12,939 nucleotides of DNA from Nitrosomonadaceae bacterium (GCA_919902625.1 CAKKRO010000171.1:1-12939); one strand, 5' to 3'; counted from the first letter of the stretch, positions 1 through 7,476 are shown. Translations and numbers: made by a program. The notes: generated from the letters alone by a model not told the origin.

Positions 1-1
1 A

Positions 2-628
2 GGCAAATTCATTACGCTGGAAGGCATTGACGGCGCGGGTAAATCGACCCAGCTTGCCTGGATCATTGAGTTATTGCAACGTGCAGGATTGACTGCCGTG
101 GTTACCCGGGAGCCGGGTGGAACGCCCCTGGGCGAGCAATTACGTGCATTATTGCTGGATAAATCCATCACCATGCATCCAGAAACAGAGGCATTGTTGA
201 TGTTCGCCGCACGCCGTGAACACCTGGATAAAGTGATCTTGCCCGCATTAGCGCAAGGCCGGTGGGTGATATCGGATCGCTTTGCCGACGCCAGCTTTGC
301 CTATCAAGGCGGAGGCAGGGGTCTGGCTAGCGATAAACTGGCTGTCCTGGAGCAATGGACGCAAGGCGCATTGCAACCTGATTTGACACTTTATTTTGAT
401 GTGCCGGTGGCATTGGGTCAGCAGCGTGTCAGCCAGATAAAGGCTGCCGACCGGTTTGAAAAAGAGCAAGCCGGTTTTTTTCAGCGGGTGCGTGCCGCTT
501 ATCTGGACAGAGCCGGGCAATTTCCTGATCGAATAAAATGCATTGACAGCAGCCAGTCTTTAATGGAAGTCAAGGCTGCGGTTGAACAGACATTAAAACC
601 CTTATTGAATCATGAATACTATTTATAG
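2..628 (+). CDS. tmk: thymidylate kinase, 5' end truncated by window edge
   Basis: Phosphorylates dTMP to dTDP using ATP in the cytoplasm, an essential step of dTTP synthesis. The frame is open from base 2, before any start codon, so the first few residues lie outside the window; 208 codons are visible. The P-loop GIDGAGKST comes about ten residues into the visible part, followed by TREPGGT and then SDRFADASFAYQGGGRG, which combines the DR(F/Y) dTMP-binding motif with the AYQGxGRG segment of the family. A LID-like stretch (AADRFEKE) follows. The gene overlaps holB by 17 bases (612-628), so the two are probably translationally coupled. Any internal ATG start, such as the one at 74, would remove the P-loop and can be excluded. 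Identification is secure. Confidence 0.96.
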   Translation, partial: GKFITLEGIDGAGKSTQLAWIIELLQRAGLTAVVTREPGGTPLGEQLRALLLDKSITMHPETEALLMFAARREHLDKVILPALAQGRWVISDRFADASFAYQGGGRGLASDKLAVLEQWTQGALQPDLTLYFDVPVALGQQRVSQIKAADRFEKEQAGFFQRVRAAYLDRAGQFPDRIKCIDSSQSLMEVKAAVEQTLKPLLNHEYYL

Positions 629-1652
629 CTGGCAACAGGAAATCTGGCAAAAATTGACACAAAGCCATGACTTTCGAAGCCATGCATTGCTGTTAAAAGG
701 AAAGCAGGGGATAGGCAAATATGAATTTGCGCGTCATCTGGCCAAATCGCTGCTATGCACGGCGTCCGTAACGAAACAGGAAGCTTGTGGTAAGTGCCTG
801 AGCTGCGGATGGTTTGAGCAGCATGGGCATCCCAATTTTTATCAGGTGGCGCCGGAAGCGTTATCGGTCAATCCGGGTGAAAATAGCGAAAAAGAGGAAA
901 ATGAGGAAAAACCCAATAGCCCTGCGACAAAGAAAAACGCCAGCCAGCAGATCAGTATTGAACAAATCCGTAAATTGACCGATTTTGTCTATATGACCGG
1001 GCATCAGGGCGGTTACAAGATTATCCTGATTTATCCCGTTGAAACGATGAACAGCGCGGCAGCCAATGCACTGTTAAAGAAACTGGAGGAACCGCCGGCA
1101 GACGTCTTGTTCATTCTGGTGACCCATCAAGCGCAGCGCTTGTTGCCAACCATACGCAGCCGCTGTCAGCAGATTGCCATGCCGGCGCCGGATGTTGAAA
1201 CCTCAGTGGCGTGGTTAAAGCAGCAAGCGGTGAGTGATCCTGAAGCCTGCCTGGCAGTCGCCGGTTTTTCTCCTTTATCGGCATTGTTGTTTGATAAAGG
1301 CGAGAATGCGGCGCACTATCAACAATTCATACAGCAAATCAGCGAACCCGCCCGGCTGGAGCCGATGGCACTGGCTGAAGCCATGCAACCGGTGAGCTTG
1401 CCGGTCGTCGTCAATTGGTTGCAAAAATGGTGTTATGACCTGATCAGTTATCGCGCCACCGGAAAGAATCGTTACTACTTGAACCAGTTGGCTGCCATTC
1501 AGGCACTAAGCGGGCAAATTGATTTGCTCGAATGTATTACTTTTGCCCGGGCTTTAAATTCAAAACGGCAGTTGTCTCATCATCCGCTAAATCCTCGCTT
1601 GTTTCTGGAGGAGCTATTCATTGCCTATGGTTTGATGATGAATGGAAGATAA
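612..1652 (+). CDS. holB: DNA polymerase III subunit delta'
   Basis: A 346-residue clamp-loader subunit that works with delta, gamma/tau and the beta clamp at the replication fork. A P-loop-like sequence GKQGIGK is at residues 30-36. The zinc module is represented by Cys49, Cys59, Cys62 and Cys65 (ACGKCLSC). The segment ANALLKKLEEPP (about 151-162) and the SRC arginine-finger motif (183-185) are typical of delta'. Between the zinc module and the next conserved helix lies a Glu/Lys/Asn-rich low-complexity linker (about 88-112); as I recall, betaproteobacterial delta' proteins often carry an insert here. The start overlaps the end of tmk, as is common in this gene pair. The stop codon abuts the stop of the convergent gene on the other strand, so holB is the last gene of its transcript in this window. 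PilZ and TatD genes, which often follow in proteobacteria, are absent. Confidence 0.95.
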   Translation: MNTIYSWQQEIWQKLTQSHDFRSHALLLKGKQGIGKYEFARHLAKSLLCTASVTKQEACGKCLSCGWFEQHGHPNFYQVAPEALSVNPGENSEKEENEEKPNSPATKKNASQQISIEQIRKLTDFVYMTGHQGGYKIILIYPVETMNSAAANALLKKLEEPPADVLFILVTHQAQRLLPTIRSRCQQIAMPAPDVETSVAWLKQQAVSDPEACLAVAGFSPLSALLFDKGENAAHYQQFIQQISEPARLEPMALAEAMQPVSLPVVVNWLQKWCYDLISYRATGKNRYYLNQLAAIQALSGQIDLLECITFARALNSKRQLSHHPLNPRLFLEELFIAYGLMMNGR

Positions 1653-2174
1653 TCACTTTTTCTCATAAGTTTCATCCGCTTTCAAGACTTTCAATGCAGC
1701 GCTGGCGCATACTTCATCAAATTCAATTCCCGGAGCGCCGCCCACACCGATGCCACCGACCACTTCACCCCCGATCTTGACCGGAAAGCCGCCGCCCAAT
1801 AAAAGGATGTTTTCGTTTAACCGGGTCAAGCTCTGCAATTCGGGTTTCTGGGTAACCAGTACGGCGTATTTCTGTGTCGAATCACGCAAGCTATTAGCCG
1901 TGTAGGCTTTGCGGCGGCTGCTATCCAGCGTGTGCGGTCCGGCGCCATCCGCTTTTAACTGCACTTTGAGTAAGCCGGATTGATCAACAATGGCCACGCT
2001 GACCTTGAATCCATCGTCATGGCATTTTTTGATTGCCGCCATTGCCGCCTGGGCTGATAATTCCAGCGGAAGAACCTTTTGGGTGGGAAAATCCTGTGCC
2101 CAGGCGAGACTGGACAATACGCAGAGTGATAGTGTTGCAATACTGGTTGCAAATGGTTTAAGTATGTTGGTCAT
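1653..2174 (-). CDS. exported GlcG/HbpS family (DUF336-type) protein
   Basis: A predicted 173-residue periplasmic protein. The ATG at 2174 is chosen because AAAGGA (2182-2187) lies 7 bases upstream and because it yields a clean signal peptide: basic start, hydrophobic core at about residues 7-22, and AWAQ at about 23-26 as the likely cleavage region. A longer frame back to 2219 has no ribosome site and would bury the signal peptide. The mature part shows family hallmarks: an early AxxAMxAIKKC helix, SVAIVDQSG, RRKAYTANSL, and a glycine-rich end GGGFPVKIGGEVVGGIGVGG. HbpS members bind haem and GlcG proteins sit in glycolate operons; which applies here is not visible. It diverges from the hydrolase gene at 2259 and converges with holB at zero spacing. 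Confidence 0.85.
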   Translation of the reverse strand: MTNILKPFATSIATLSLCVLSSLAWAQDFPTQKVLPLELSAQAAMAAIKKCHDDGFKVSVAIVDQSGLLKVQLKADGAGPHTLDSSRRKAYTANSLRDSTQKYAVLVTQKPELQSLTRLNENILLLGGGFPVKIGGEVVGGIGVGGAPGIEFDEVCASAALKVLKADETYEKK

Positions 2175-2206
2175 AATCAAGTCCTTTGGGTTAATTTTTA
2201 TGGAGT

Positions 2207-2212
2207 TATAAT
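2207..2212 (+). promoter_or_regulatory. -10 element of a probable promoter for the hydrolase gene
   Basis: A perfect TATAAT lies 47 bases before the chosen start at 2259, within the 84-bp divergent region. The expected -35 position (around 2184-2190, CTTTGGG) matches the consensus poorly, so the promoter may need an activator. A start of transcription near 2219 would leave the upstream GTG at 2223 almost at the 5' end of the message, which supports the downstream ATG. Confidence 0.5.
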
Positions 2213-2221
2213 AAGACACGC

Positions 2222-2236
2222 AGTGAGATTATCACT
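2222..2236. promoter_or_regulatory. short dyad, possible operator
   Basis: AGTGA and TCACT form a 5-5-5 inverted repeat around GATTA, directly downstream of the TATAAT and about where transcription should begin. The position suits a repressor site, but the arms are short and chance is a real alternative. Confidence 0.25.
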
Positions 2237-2258
2237 ACTTTCAAGTAAAGGTGACAAC

Positions 2259-2972
2259 ATGATTACAAAAATGATCGATTATCAGGATGGCAGCCGGCAA
2301 TTGGAAGGCTATCTGGCCTATCACGAAACAGATCAACCCAAACCCGCTGTGCTGATAGCGCACGACTGGAGCGGGCGGCGTGAATTTGCCTGCAAAGCGG
2401 CGGAAAGAATCGCTGATATGGGCTATATCGGGTTTGCACTGGATATGTATGGCAAAGGTATTTTTGGAGCCGACGGCGATGCTGAGAAAAATGGCGCGTT
2501 AATGAGTCCGTTTGCAACAGACCGGGCGTTACTCCGGCGCAGAATCAACGCCGCACTGCATGCCGTGCGGCAACTGCCGCAAGTCGATGCCACCAAGGTG
2601 GCCGCAATGGGTTACTGTTTTGGAGGCATGTGCGTACTGGAACTGGCTCGTTCCGGGGCAGATGTACGCGGTGTCATCAGTATCCATGGCATTTTTGCGC
2701 CTGGAAAAGTTGCCAATGAAAAAATAACGGCTAAAGTGCTTTGCCTGCACGGCCAGGACGATCCGATGGTGCCGCCGGAGCAAGTGCTTGCGTTTGAAAC
2801 TGAAATGACAAAGGCCGGTGTGGATTGGCAAATGCATGTTTACGGCGGCACGATGCACGCTTTCACCAACCCGAAAGCCAATAATCCCAGCTTTGGAACG
2901 GTATATAAGGAAGTGGCAGCGAATCGGGCTTATCAGTCGATAGCTAATTTCTTGGGTGAGGTGTTTGAGTGA
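2259..2972 (+). CDS. dienelactone hydrolase family protein
   Basis: A 237-residue cytoplasmic alpha/beta hydrolase. The catalytic triad of the dienelactone hydrolase family is visible: Cys120 in the nucleophile elbow GYCFGG, Asp168 in HGQDDP, and His200 in GTMHAFT. The N-terminal AHDWSG (about 35-39) fits the oxyanion region of the family. The ATG at 2259 is preceded by AAAGGTG (2247-2253) at 5 bases; a GTG at 2223 in the same frame is rejected for lack of a ribosome site. Members hydrolyse cyclic enol lactones in chloroaromatic degradation, but many are general esterases, and no aromatic-degradation genes lie nearby. The true substrate is therefore unknown. It diverges from the HbpS-like gene and may share regulation with it. 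Confidence 0.9.
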   Translation: MITKMIDYQDGSRQLEGYLAYHETDQPKPAVLIAHDWSGRREFACKAAERIADMGYIGFALDMYGKGIFGADGDAEKNGALMSPFATDRALLRRRINAALHAVRQLPQVDATKVAAMGYCFGGMCVLELARSGADVRGVISIHGIFAPGKVANEKITAKVLCLHGQDDPMVPPEQVLAFETEMTKAGVDWQMHVYGGTMHAFTNPKANNPSFGTVYKEVAANRAYQSIANFLGEVFE

Positions 2973-3079
2973 GATTTGTGAGCATTCATTTTTGACTCAG
3001 GGCTAAATTTAATCTCTGCGAGTTCAATTCCCCACTGCTCGCGGCAGAGTGCTTTGTTGAAGGAAACATTATAGCTCAT
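2933..3079 (-). CDS. possible small ORF coupled to the lipoprotein gene (48 codons)
   Basis: An ATG overlaps the stop codon of the Slp-type lipoprotein gene as TGATG, a common arrangement for translational coupling, and opens a 48-codon frame. It begins MSYNVSFNKALCREQWGIEL and has a basic, Ser/Asn/Lys-rich second half. Its last 40 bases run antisense to the end of the hydrolase gene. I recognise no family. The frame could be a chance opening; its only support is the coupled start and a mixed, protein-like composition in the first half. Confidence 0.22.
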   Translation of the reverse strand: MSYNVSFNKALCREQWGIELAEIKFSPESKMNAHKSHSNTSPKKLAID

Positions 3080-3612
3080 CACCACCGGTAATACGGGCCA
3101 TAGAATCCTCCCCGGTAAAAGGGATAATAACCCGGATAGCCAAAATATGGGTAGGGACCATAGCTACGGTAGTCATAGTGATCGTGATAGACCGGCCAGA
3201 GATAAATAGCTGTGGCGGATAACAGTGGCACCCGGATCATTCTTTTGCCAACGGTACGTTCGATATCCCCTTCAATCACTCCGGCAACGGTGATTTCTTT
3301 GTCCTTGGCATAAACAGCCGGATCAAGGAACTCGGGGCTTTTGATCACAAAACGGCCTTCACCCGGTTTGTGTAACTGTGGGCGGCCACTATAATCGAGA
3401 GGGTAGGATAACACCTGTATCAGGCTGGAATGCGCTTCATTTTCCACGTCAATAATCACGCCGCCCCACCGCACAGGAGCATCCTTATAACTATGGATGT
3501 CGCGGCTGGCCTGGTAATAAGAGACATCCACCGCTGGTGCGTCTCTGACGGCTGATGGCAGACCTGCACAGGCACTTACTAGCAAACAGGATAGTAATAG
3601 GTAAGGTCTCAT
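3079..3612 (-). CDS. Slp-family outer-membrane lipoprotein
   Basis: A 177-residue lipoprotein. The ATG at 3612 has a full AGGAGG ribosome site (3617-3622) four bases away, so the longer frame to 3657 is rejected. Residues 1-15 form a lipoprotein signal (short basic start, LLLSCLLVSA, lipobox Cys15). Ala follows the Cys, which is compatible with transfer to the outer membrane. The body (VRWGGVIIDVEN, QVLSYPLDYSGRP, GRFVI, EITVAGVIEG) matches the Slp/YeaY family, whose E. coli member is induced by starvation. The last 35 residues are a Tyr/Gly/Pro-rich tail ending YYRW. The gene lies downstream of the ABC exporter on the same strand, with a 195-bp gap containing repeats. Two TGA stops occur in tandem (3079 and 3076). 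Confidence 0.88.
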   Translation of the reverse strand: MRPYLLLSCLLVSACAGLPSAVRDAPAVDVSYYQASRDIHSYKDAPVRWGGVIIDVENEAHSSLIQVLSYPLDYSGRPQLHKPGEGRFVIKSPEFLDPAVYAKDKEITVAGVIEGDIERTVGKRMIRVPLLSATAIYLWPVYHDHYDYRSYGPYPYFGYPGYYPFYRGGFYGPYYRW

Positions 3613-3752
3613 AGTTCCTCCTGCGATGTATTTACAACTTGCCCGGTAGTGCTCCAAAGCTTCAGTTTCGATTATTTTACTGCAAGCAAAACGAGCGAAA
3701 ATTATGTAGCCTGAAAAGCAATTGGATTCAGGATACTGCTAAAAATTCAAAG

Positions 3753-3798
3753 TTTGCGAGTAACAAAGTGGGCAATTCGCATAGTGGATACTCGCAAA
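3753..3798. repeat. 10-bp perfect inverted repeat between exporter and lipoprotein genes
   Basis: TTTGCGAGTA (3753-3762) and TACTCGCAAA (3789-3798) are perfect inverted repeats separated by 26 bases. On the minus strand the second arm is followed by CTTTGAATTTTT, a weak T-rich run, so it could act as a terminator or attenuator between the exporter gene and the lipoprotein gene. Two direct repeats overlap the element: GGATACT at 3731 and 3786, and TTCAAAGTT at 3747 and 3807. The second TTCAAAGTT includes the stop codon of the exporter gene. Confidence 0.55.
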
Positions 3799-3807
3799 TT
3801 CGGATCT

Positions 3808-5601
3808 TCAAAGTTGATCTTTATCCGTTTCTTCCTGCTGCTGTAATTCCCACATATGCGCATAAGTGCCGTTGAATGCCAATAATTGCGGGTGGTTGCC
3901 GCATTCAATGATGCGGCCATGATCCATCACCAGAATCTGGTCGGCATCGGCGATGGTGGAAAGCCGGTGAGCAATGGTCAATGTCGTACGGTTCTTTGCG
4001 ATGCGTTTTAATTCAGCCTGGATGTATTTCTCGGATTTTGAATCCAGTGCGGAGGTGGCTTCGTCAAAGATCAGAATTTCCGGGTTCTTTAAAATGGTGC
4101 GGGCGATGGCGACGCGTTGTTTTTCACCCCCGGACAGCTTCAAGCCGCGCTCGCCGACGACCGTGTCATATTTTTCCGGAAGGCTTTGAATGAAATCATG
4201 GATATGGGCTGATTGAGCGGATGCATGGACTTCTTCCTGCGTTGCATCCGGTCGTCCATAAGCAATGTTGTAATAAATGCTGTCGTTAAATAACACGGTA
4301 TCTTGCGGGACGATGCCCATGGTTGCGCGCAGGCTTTGCTGGGTGACGTCACGGATATCCTGATGATTAATGAGGATACAGCCCGATTGCACGTCATAAA
4401 AACGAAACAGCAGCCGTGCCAGAGTGGATTTGCCGGAGCCGCTTTGTCCGACGATAGCAATGTTGTGTCCGGCGGGGATGTCAAAGCTGACATCAAACAG
4501 TATCTGACGATTGGGTTCATAGCCGAAATTGACATGATTAAAGCTTATGGTCGCATTTTGTGAGTCAAGTATCTGGGCATCCGGTTTGTCCTGAATCTCC
4601 TTGTTTTCTCCCAGCAAGGTGAACATGCGTTCCATATCAGCCAGAGAATGCTTGATTTCACGATAAACAAAACCCAGAAAATGCAATGGCATGTAAAGTT
4701 GCAGCATAAAGGCATTCACCAGCACCAGATCGCCCAGTGACATGCTGCCTTCGATGACTTTACCGGCAGCAAGAAACATCAGCAGTGTGACACCCGCAGC
4801 AATGATGGCGCTTTGTCCGGCATTCAGCGATGCGAGTGAAGTCTGGTTGCGGATGGCGGCTTTTTCCCAGGATTGCAGATGCTCATCGTAACGCCGGGCT
4901 TCCCAGGCTTCATTACCAAAGTATTTCACCGTTTCGTAGTTCAACAGGCTGTCTATCGCCTGAGTGTTGGCTTTTGAGTCCATGGTGTTCATGGTGCGGC
5001 GAAATATCATGCGCCATTCGGTCACAATCAGCGTGAGCGCAATATAGGCCAGCAAGGTCAGAATGATAATGATCGCAAACCAGATATCATATTGGCTGAT
5101 CAAAATTGCCAGTACCAGACCGATTTCCAGCAGGGTGGGCAGGATATTGAACAGCATGAAATTCATCAGGAATGAGATGCCGCGAGATCCGCGTTCGATA
5201 TCGCGCGAGACGCCACCGGTTTGGCGTTCCAGATGAAAGCGTAAGGAAAGTGTATGTAAATGAACAAATACTTTATTGGCAACGCGCCGGATGGCCCGCT
5301 GGGTCACTTTGGCGAAGATCGCATCGCGTAATTCTCCAAATAATGTGCTGCACAGGCGTAGCGCGCCATAGCTGATTAATAAGAAGGCAGGAAGTACCAG
5401 GATAGCGTTGGATTGATTCAGGGCGTCGACAATTTCCTTCAAAACCAGCGGCACCGAGACATTGGCCAGTTTGGCCAGTACCAGCAGGCTGAGCGCCAGG
5501 ATGACCCTGCCTTTGAATTCCCATAAATAGGGCAGCAGGGCGGCTATCGTTCTCAGATTGTTGTGTGTGACTGAAGGTTTCTCAAGACGAGCGGATTGCA
5601 T
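3808..5601 (-). CDS. Atm1/HMT-type ABC exporter (fused permease and ATPase)
   Basis: A half-transporter of 597 residues, expected to form a homodimer in the inner membrane. Residue numbers here count from the TTG at 5604, which precedes the preferred ATG at 5601 by one codon. The membrane domain (about 20-330) has six predicted helices. It carries TEWRMIFRR (196-203), SLLNYETVKYFGNE (219-232) and SLNAGQSAI (259-267), matching segments that line the glutathione-binding cavity of Atm1 proteins. The ATPase domain has Walker A GQSGSGKST (386-394), Q-loop Gln434, signature LSGGEKQ (490-496), Walker B ILIFDE (510-515) and His546. Atm1 relatives export glutathione conjugates or metal-glutathione complexes; the cargo here is not known. 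It lies 22 bp downstream of the Nramp-related gene, so the two are probably one operon. The ribosome site is weak, which also suggests dependence on upstream translation. Confidence 0.9.
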   Translation of the reverse strand: MQSARLEKPSVTHNNLRTIAALLPYLWEFKGRVILALSLLVLAKLANVSVPLVLKEIVDALNQSNAILVLPAFLLISYGALRLCSTLFGELRDAIFAKVTQRAIRRVANKVFVHLHTLSLRFHLERQTGGVSRDIERGSRGISFLMNFMLFNILPTLLEIGLVLAILISQYDIWFAIIIILTLLAYIALTLIVTEWRMIFRRTMNTMDSKANTQAIDSLLNYETVKYFGNEAWEARRYDEHLQSWEKAAIRNQTSLASLNAGQSAIIAAGVTLLMFLAAGKVIEGSMSLGDLVLVNAFMLQLYMPLHFLGFVYREIKHSLADMERMFTLLGENKEIQDKPDAQILDSQNATISFNHVNFGYEPNRQILFDVSFDIPAGHNIAIVGQSGSGKSTLARLLFRFYDVQSGCILINHQDIRDVTQQSLRATMGIVPQDTVLFNDSIYYNIAYGRPDATQEEVHASAQSAHIHDFIQSLPEKYDTVVGERGLKLSGGEKQRVAIARTILKNPEILIFDEATSALDSKSEKYIQAELKRIAKNRTTLTIAHRLSTIADADQILVMDHGRIIECGNHPQLLAFNGTYAHMWELQQQEETDKDQL

Positions 5602-5623
5602 CAAGATCTATAAAGAGCTCAAA

Positions 5624-6901
5624 TCAAAGTAACAAGTAACTGATTGAACAACCCGACAAAGCAGCCACTCCCAGCCAACACCAGATAAACATGATTTTCC
5701 CAGGGCGATGCTGATCAGATATGTCTTTACTGAACATTGCCTGCATGTTTAATATCGCCAGGACAGGCGCGGCTACAAATGCAACGATAGTGGCCATTTT
5801 CACCATTTCCCCCATGGATGTCATATAAAAGAACAATATCAATAATGTTCCAATGATGGTGATCAACAGCCAGACTAAATAGGTTTGTTCATTTTTGCGA
5901 TGTGAGATTCGATTGGGAAACAGCAATTCCAGTGAAATACCGATGGTCCGGGGGAAAGCATCCAGTACAGTCAGCGTGGTGCTCAACATGGTTGTCAATG
6001 CAGCAATGGCAACAATCGGATAGGCCCAGTGACCGAGTGCTTGCTGATACATGTTCATCAACTGGCCTGCAAAGGCTGCCCCCCCAGCGGCAAAGGTTTC
6101 ACCACTGCCATACATCACGAGTGCGCCTAATAACAGAAAACATACGGCCAACAATGCAGTTCCGATATAACCTACTCTGAAATCGAACAAAGCCTCCTTC
6201 ATACTGGTCTGCTTGCCGTCGCTCTCATTCTTGCTTTCCGACCAGATGGAATGCCACACGGAGAGATCCAGCGGAGCAGGCATCCAGCCCAGCAGCGTCA
6301 CCAGAAAGACTAAATGTACCGTATCAGAGAAAGAGAAAAAAACAGTGGCCGATTGATAGTGGCCCGGATTATCAAATAGCAGCATGATCACAGCAGCGAC
6401 AGAAGTTACCGAGAGAGTCAGGATAATGATTTTCATCAGCTTATCCAGCAATGCATAATGACCGCCGACCAGTAAAGAAAATGAGAATAGGAGTAATGCG
6501 CTACTGATGATGGCTGCAACCATTTGTGGTTCATATCCACCCAATCCATCCAGTCCGAAAATGTTAGTGACCAGACCGGCGGTTACCACCGTAATGGCTG
6601 CCTGAACGATGAACATGGTTGACAGGGTCATCAGCAGATAAATCCAGATAGCCCATTTTCCGAGTTTCTTGTAGCCGTGCAATATATTCTGCCCGGTTGC
6701 TGCGGTATAGCGTGGTCCAAATTCAAAGAAGGGATATTTGACCAGATGGATAATAATGATAGCGATAATCAGCTCAAATCCGAACATCCCGCCGGCGCGC
6801 GTGGATTGCACCAAATGAGACACGCCCACAGCGGCGCCCGCATACAATAACCCAGGGCCCAGGCGTGAGAGAAAGTGACTGAACAGTTTGTTAATAGACA
6901 T
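5624..6901 (-). CDS. divergent Nramp-family membrane transporter
   Basis: A 425-residue inner-membrane protein with about eleven hydrophobic segments. The N-terminus (LGPGLLYAGAAVGVSH) follows the Nramp pattern of a GPG-started first helix, and GWMPAPLD (205-212) aligns with the helix-6 region. The metal-binding DPGN of canonical Nramp proteins is replaced by about residues 26-29 (GVSH). The MPH motif keeps Met207-Pro208 but loses the His. These are the residues that hold Mn2+/Fe2+ in structurally studied members, so the substrate may differ. Database names such as Nramp-family divalent metal transporter should be treated as family labels only. The ATG at 6901 has only a weak purine-rich stretch upstream. 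The gene is first in a probable operon with the Atm1-type exporter. Confidence 0.8.
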   Translation of the reverse strand: MSINKLFSHFLSRLGPGLLYAGAAVGVSHLVQSTRAGGMFGFELIIAIIIIHLVKYPFFEFGPRYTAATGQNILHGYKKLGKWAIWIYLLMTLSTMFIVQAAITVVTAGLVTNIFGLDGLGGYEPQMVAAIISSALLLFSFSLLVGGHYALLDKLMKIIILTLSVTSVAAVIMLLFDNPGHYQSATVFFSFSDTVHLVFLVTLLGWMPAPLDLSVWHSIWSESKNESDGKQTSMKEALFDFRVGYIGTALLAVCFLLLGALVMYGSGETFAAGGAAFAGQLMNMYQQALGHWAYPIVAIAALTTMLSTTLTVLDAFPRTIGISLELLFPNRISHRKNEQTYLVWLLITIIGTLLILFFYMTSMGEMVKMATIVAFVAAPVLAILNMQAMFSKDISDQHRPGKIMFIWCWLGVAALSGCSISYLLL

Positions 6902-6994
6902 ATTTCTTAATTCTTATGGAGATTGTTCAAATGGTAAACCAAGCCGATTCATAGATGCTTCTTACGGTATTACGTAACCACAATAATGGCGCTC

Positions 6995-7051
6995 TTGAAT
7001 TTTCAGTGCAACCGCAGTAAGGTGAACCGGTTTCTTGCACTGGAATTTTAA
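6995..7051. repeat. imperfect 17-bp inverted repeat upstream of the orphan gene
   Basis: Arms 6995-7011 and 7035-7051 match at 14 of 17 positions, with a perfect core CAGTGCAA/TTGCACTG. The 23-base spacer contains the 8-bp palindrome AACCGGTT (7024-7031). The element ends 20 bases before the start at 7072 and lies in the divergent region between the Nramp-related gene and the orphan. It may be an operator for either gene or a leader hairpin. The rest of the region (6902-6994) has TTACG repeated at 6962 and 6970 and a TTACGTAA palindrome; no convincing promoter is visible. Confidence 0.5.
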
Positions 7052-7071
7052 AATATTTTGTTGGATCAGCT

Positions 7072-7476
7072 ATGGAAATCACCTGTTATCGGGATCCCGA
7101 AATTAACCGTGAAACGAGATACTTGCCCGCAATTACCTATAATCTGGCAATTACCTTGCTGTCGCGCTGTGCTACCCGGCATTTATTTGTTCCTATTCGA
7201 AGTATGCAGTATATGGCGATTATTGATCACGAAGAATTTGTGTTTATTGATGGAGAACGCAAATGCTGGATCGACATCGCCTGGCAAAATTTTAAACCAC
7301 AAGCCCGTGATGCTTTGGATCAACCCGTTGCCTATGAAGCTGTCTATTACAGTGAAAATATGTCATCGGTCATGATACGTTTGCAAAGTGAATTTCCGGC
7401 TGCATTGCAGGCACTGGTCAATAAGACGAAGCTGGACGGCCCGGCGCGGATTATCAATTTTCCATCGGTCGATTAG
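7072..7476 (+). CDS. uncharacterised small soluble protein
   Basis: A 134-residue protein with no signal peptide and no membrane segment, so probably cytoplasmic. I do not recognise its family. It is of mixed alpha/beta composition: an N-terminal half with RYLPAITYNLAITLLSRC, a hydrophobic central strand region (MQYMAIIDHEEFVFIDGE, about 48-62) and a helix-prone end. Cys5, Cys33 and Cys65 are scattered and do not form a metal motif. The ATG at 7072 has only GGA 9 bases upstream. It diverges from the Nramp-related gene. Its stop overlaps the stop of the next, convergent gene by four bases (TTAG). The reading frame fills the space between two other genes and has no stops, which supports it being real. 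Confidence 0.7.
   Translation: MEITCYRDPEINRETRYLPAITYNLAITLLSRCATRHLFVPIRSMQYMAIIDHEEFVFIDGERKCWIDIAWQNFKPQARDALDQPVAYEAVYYSENMSSVMIRLQSEFPAALQALVNKTKLDGPARIINFPSVD

Noticed and set aside
879..948. Low-complexity acidic/basic linker in holB as a novel insertion
   Set aside because: Linkers of this type next to the zinc module occur, to my recollection, in other betaproteobacterial delta' proteins, so it is not unusual.
3014..3049. tRNA-like stretch (GTTCAATTC next to CTCTGC/GCAGAG arms)
   Set aside because: The T-stem bases do not pair and no anticodon or acceptor stem can be drawn; only a short bulged inverted repeat remains.
4140..4535. 131-codon minus-strand open frame inside the exporter gene
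   Set aside because: Same strand but another frame of the ATPase domain, which has all its motifs intact; no ribosome site or recognisable protein pattern.
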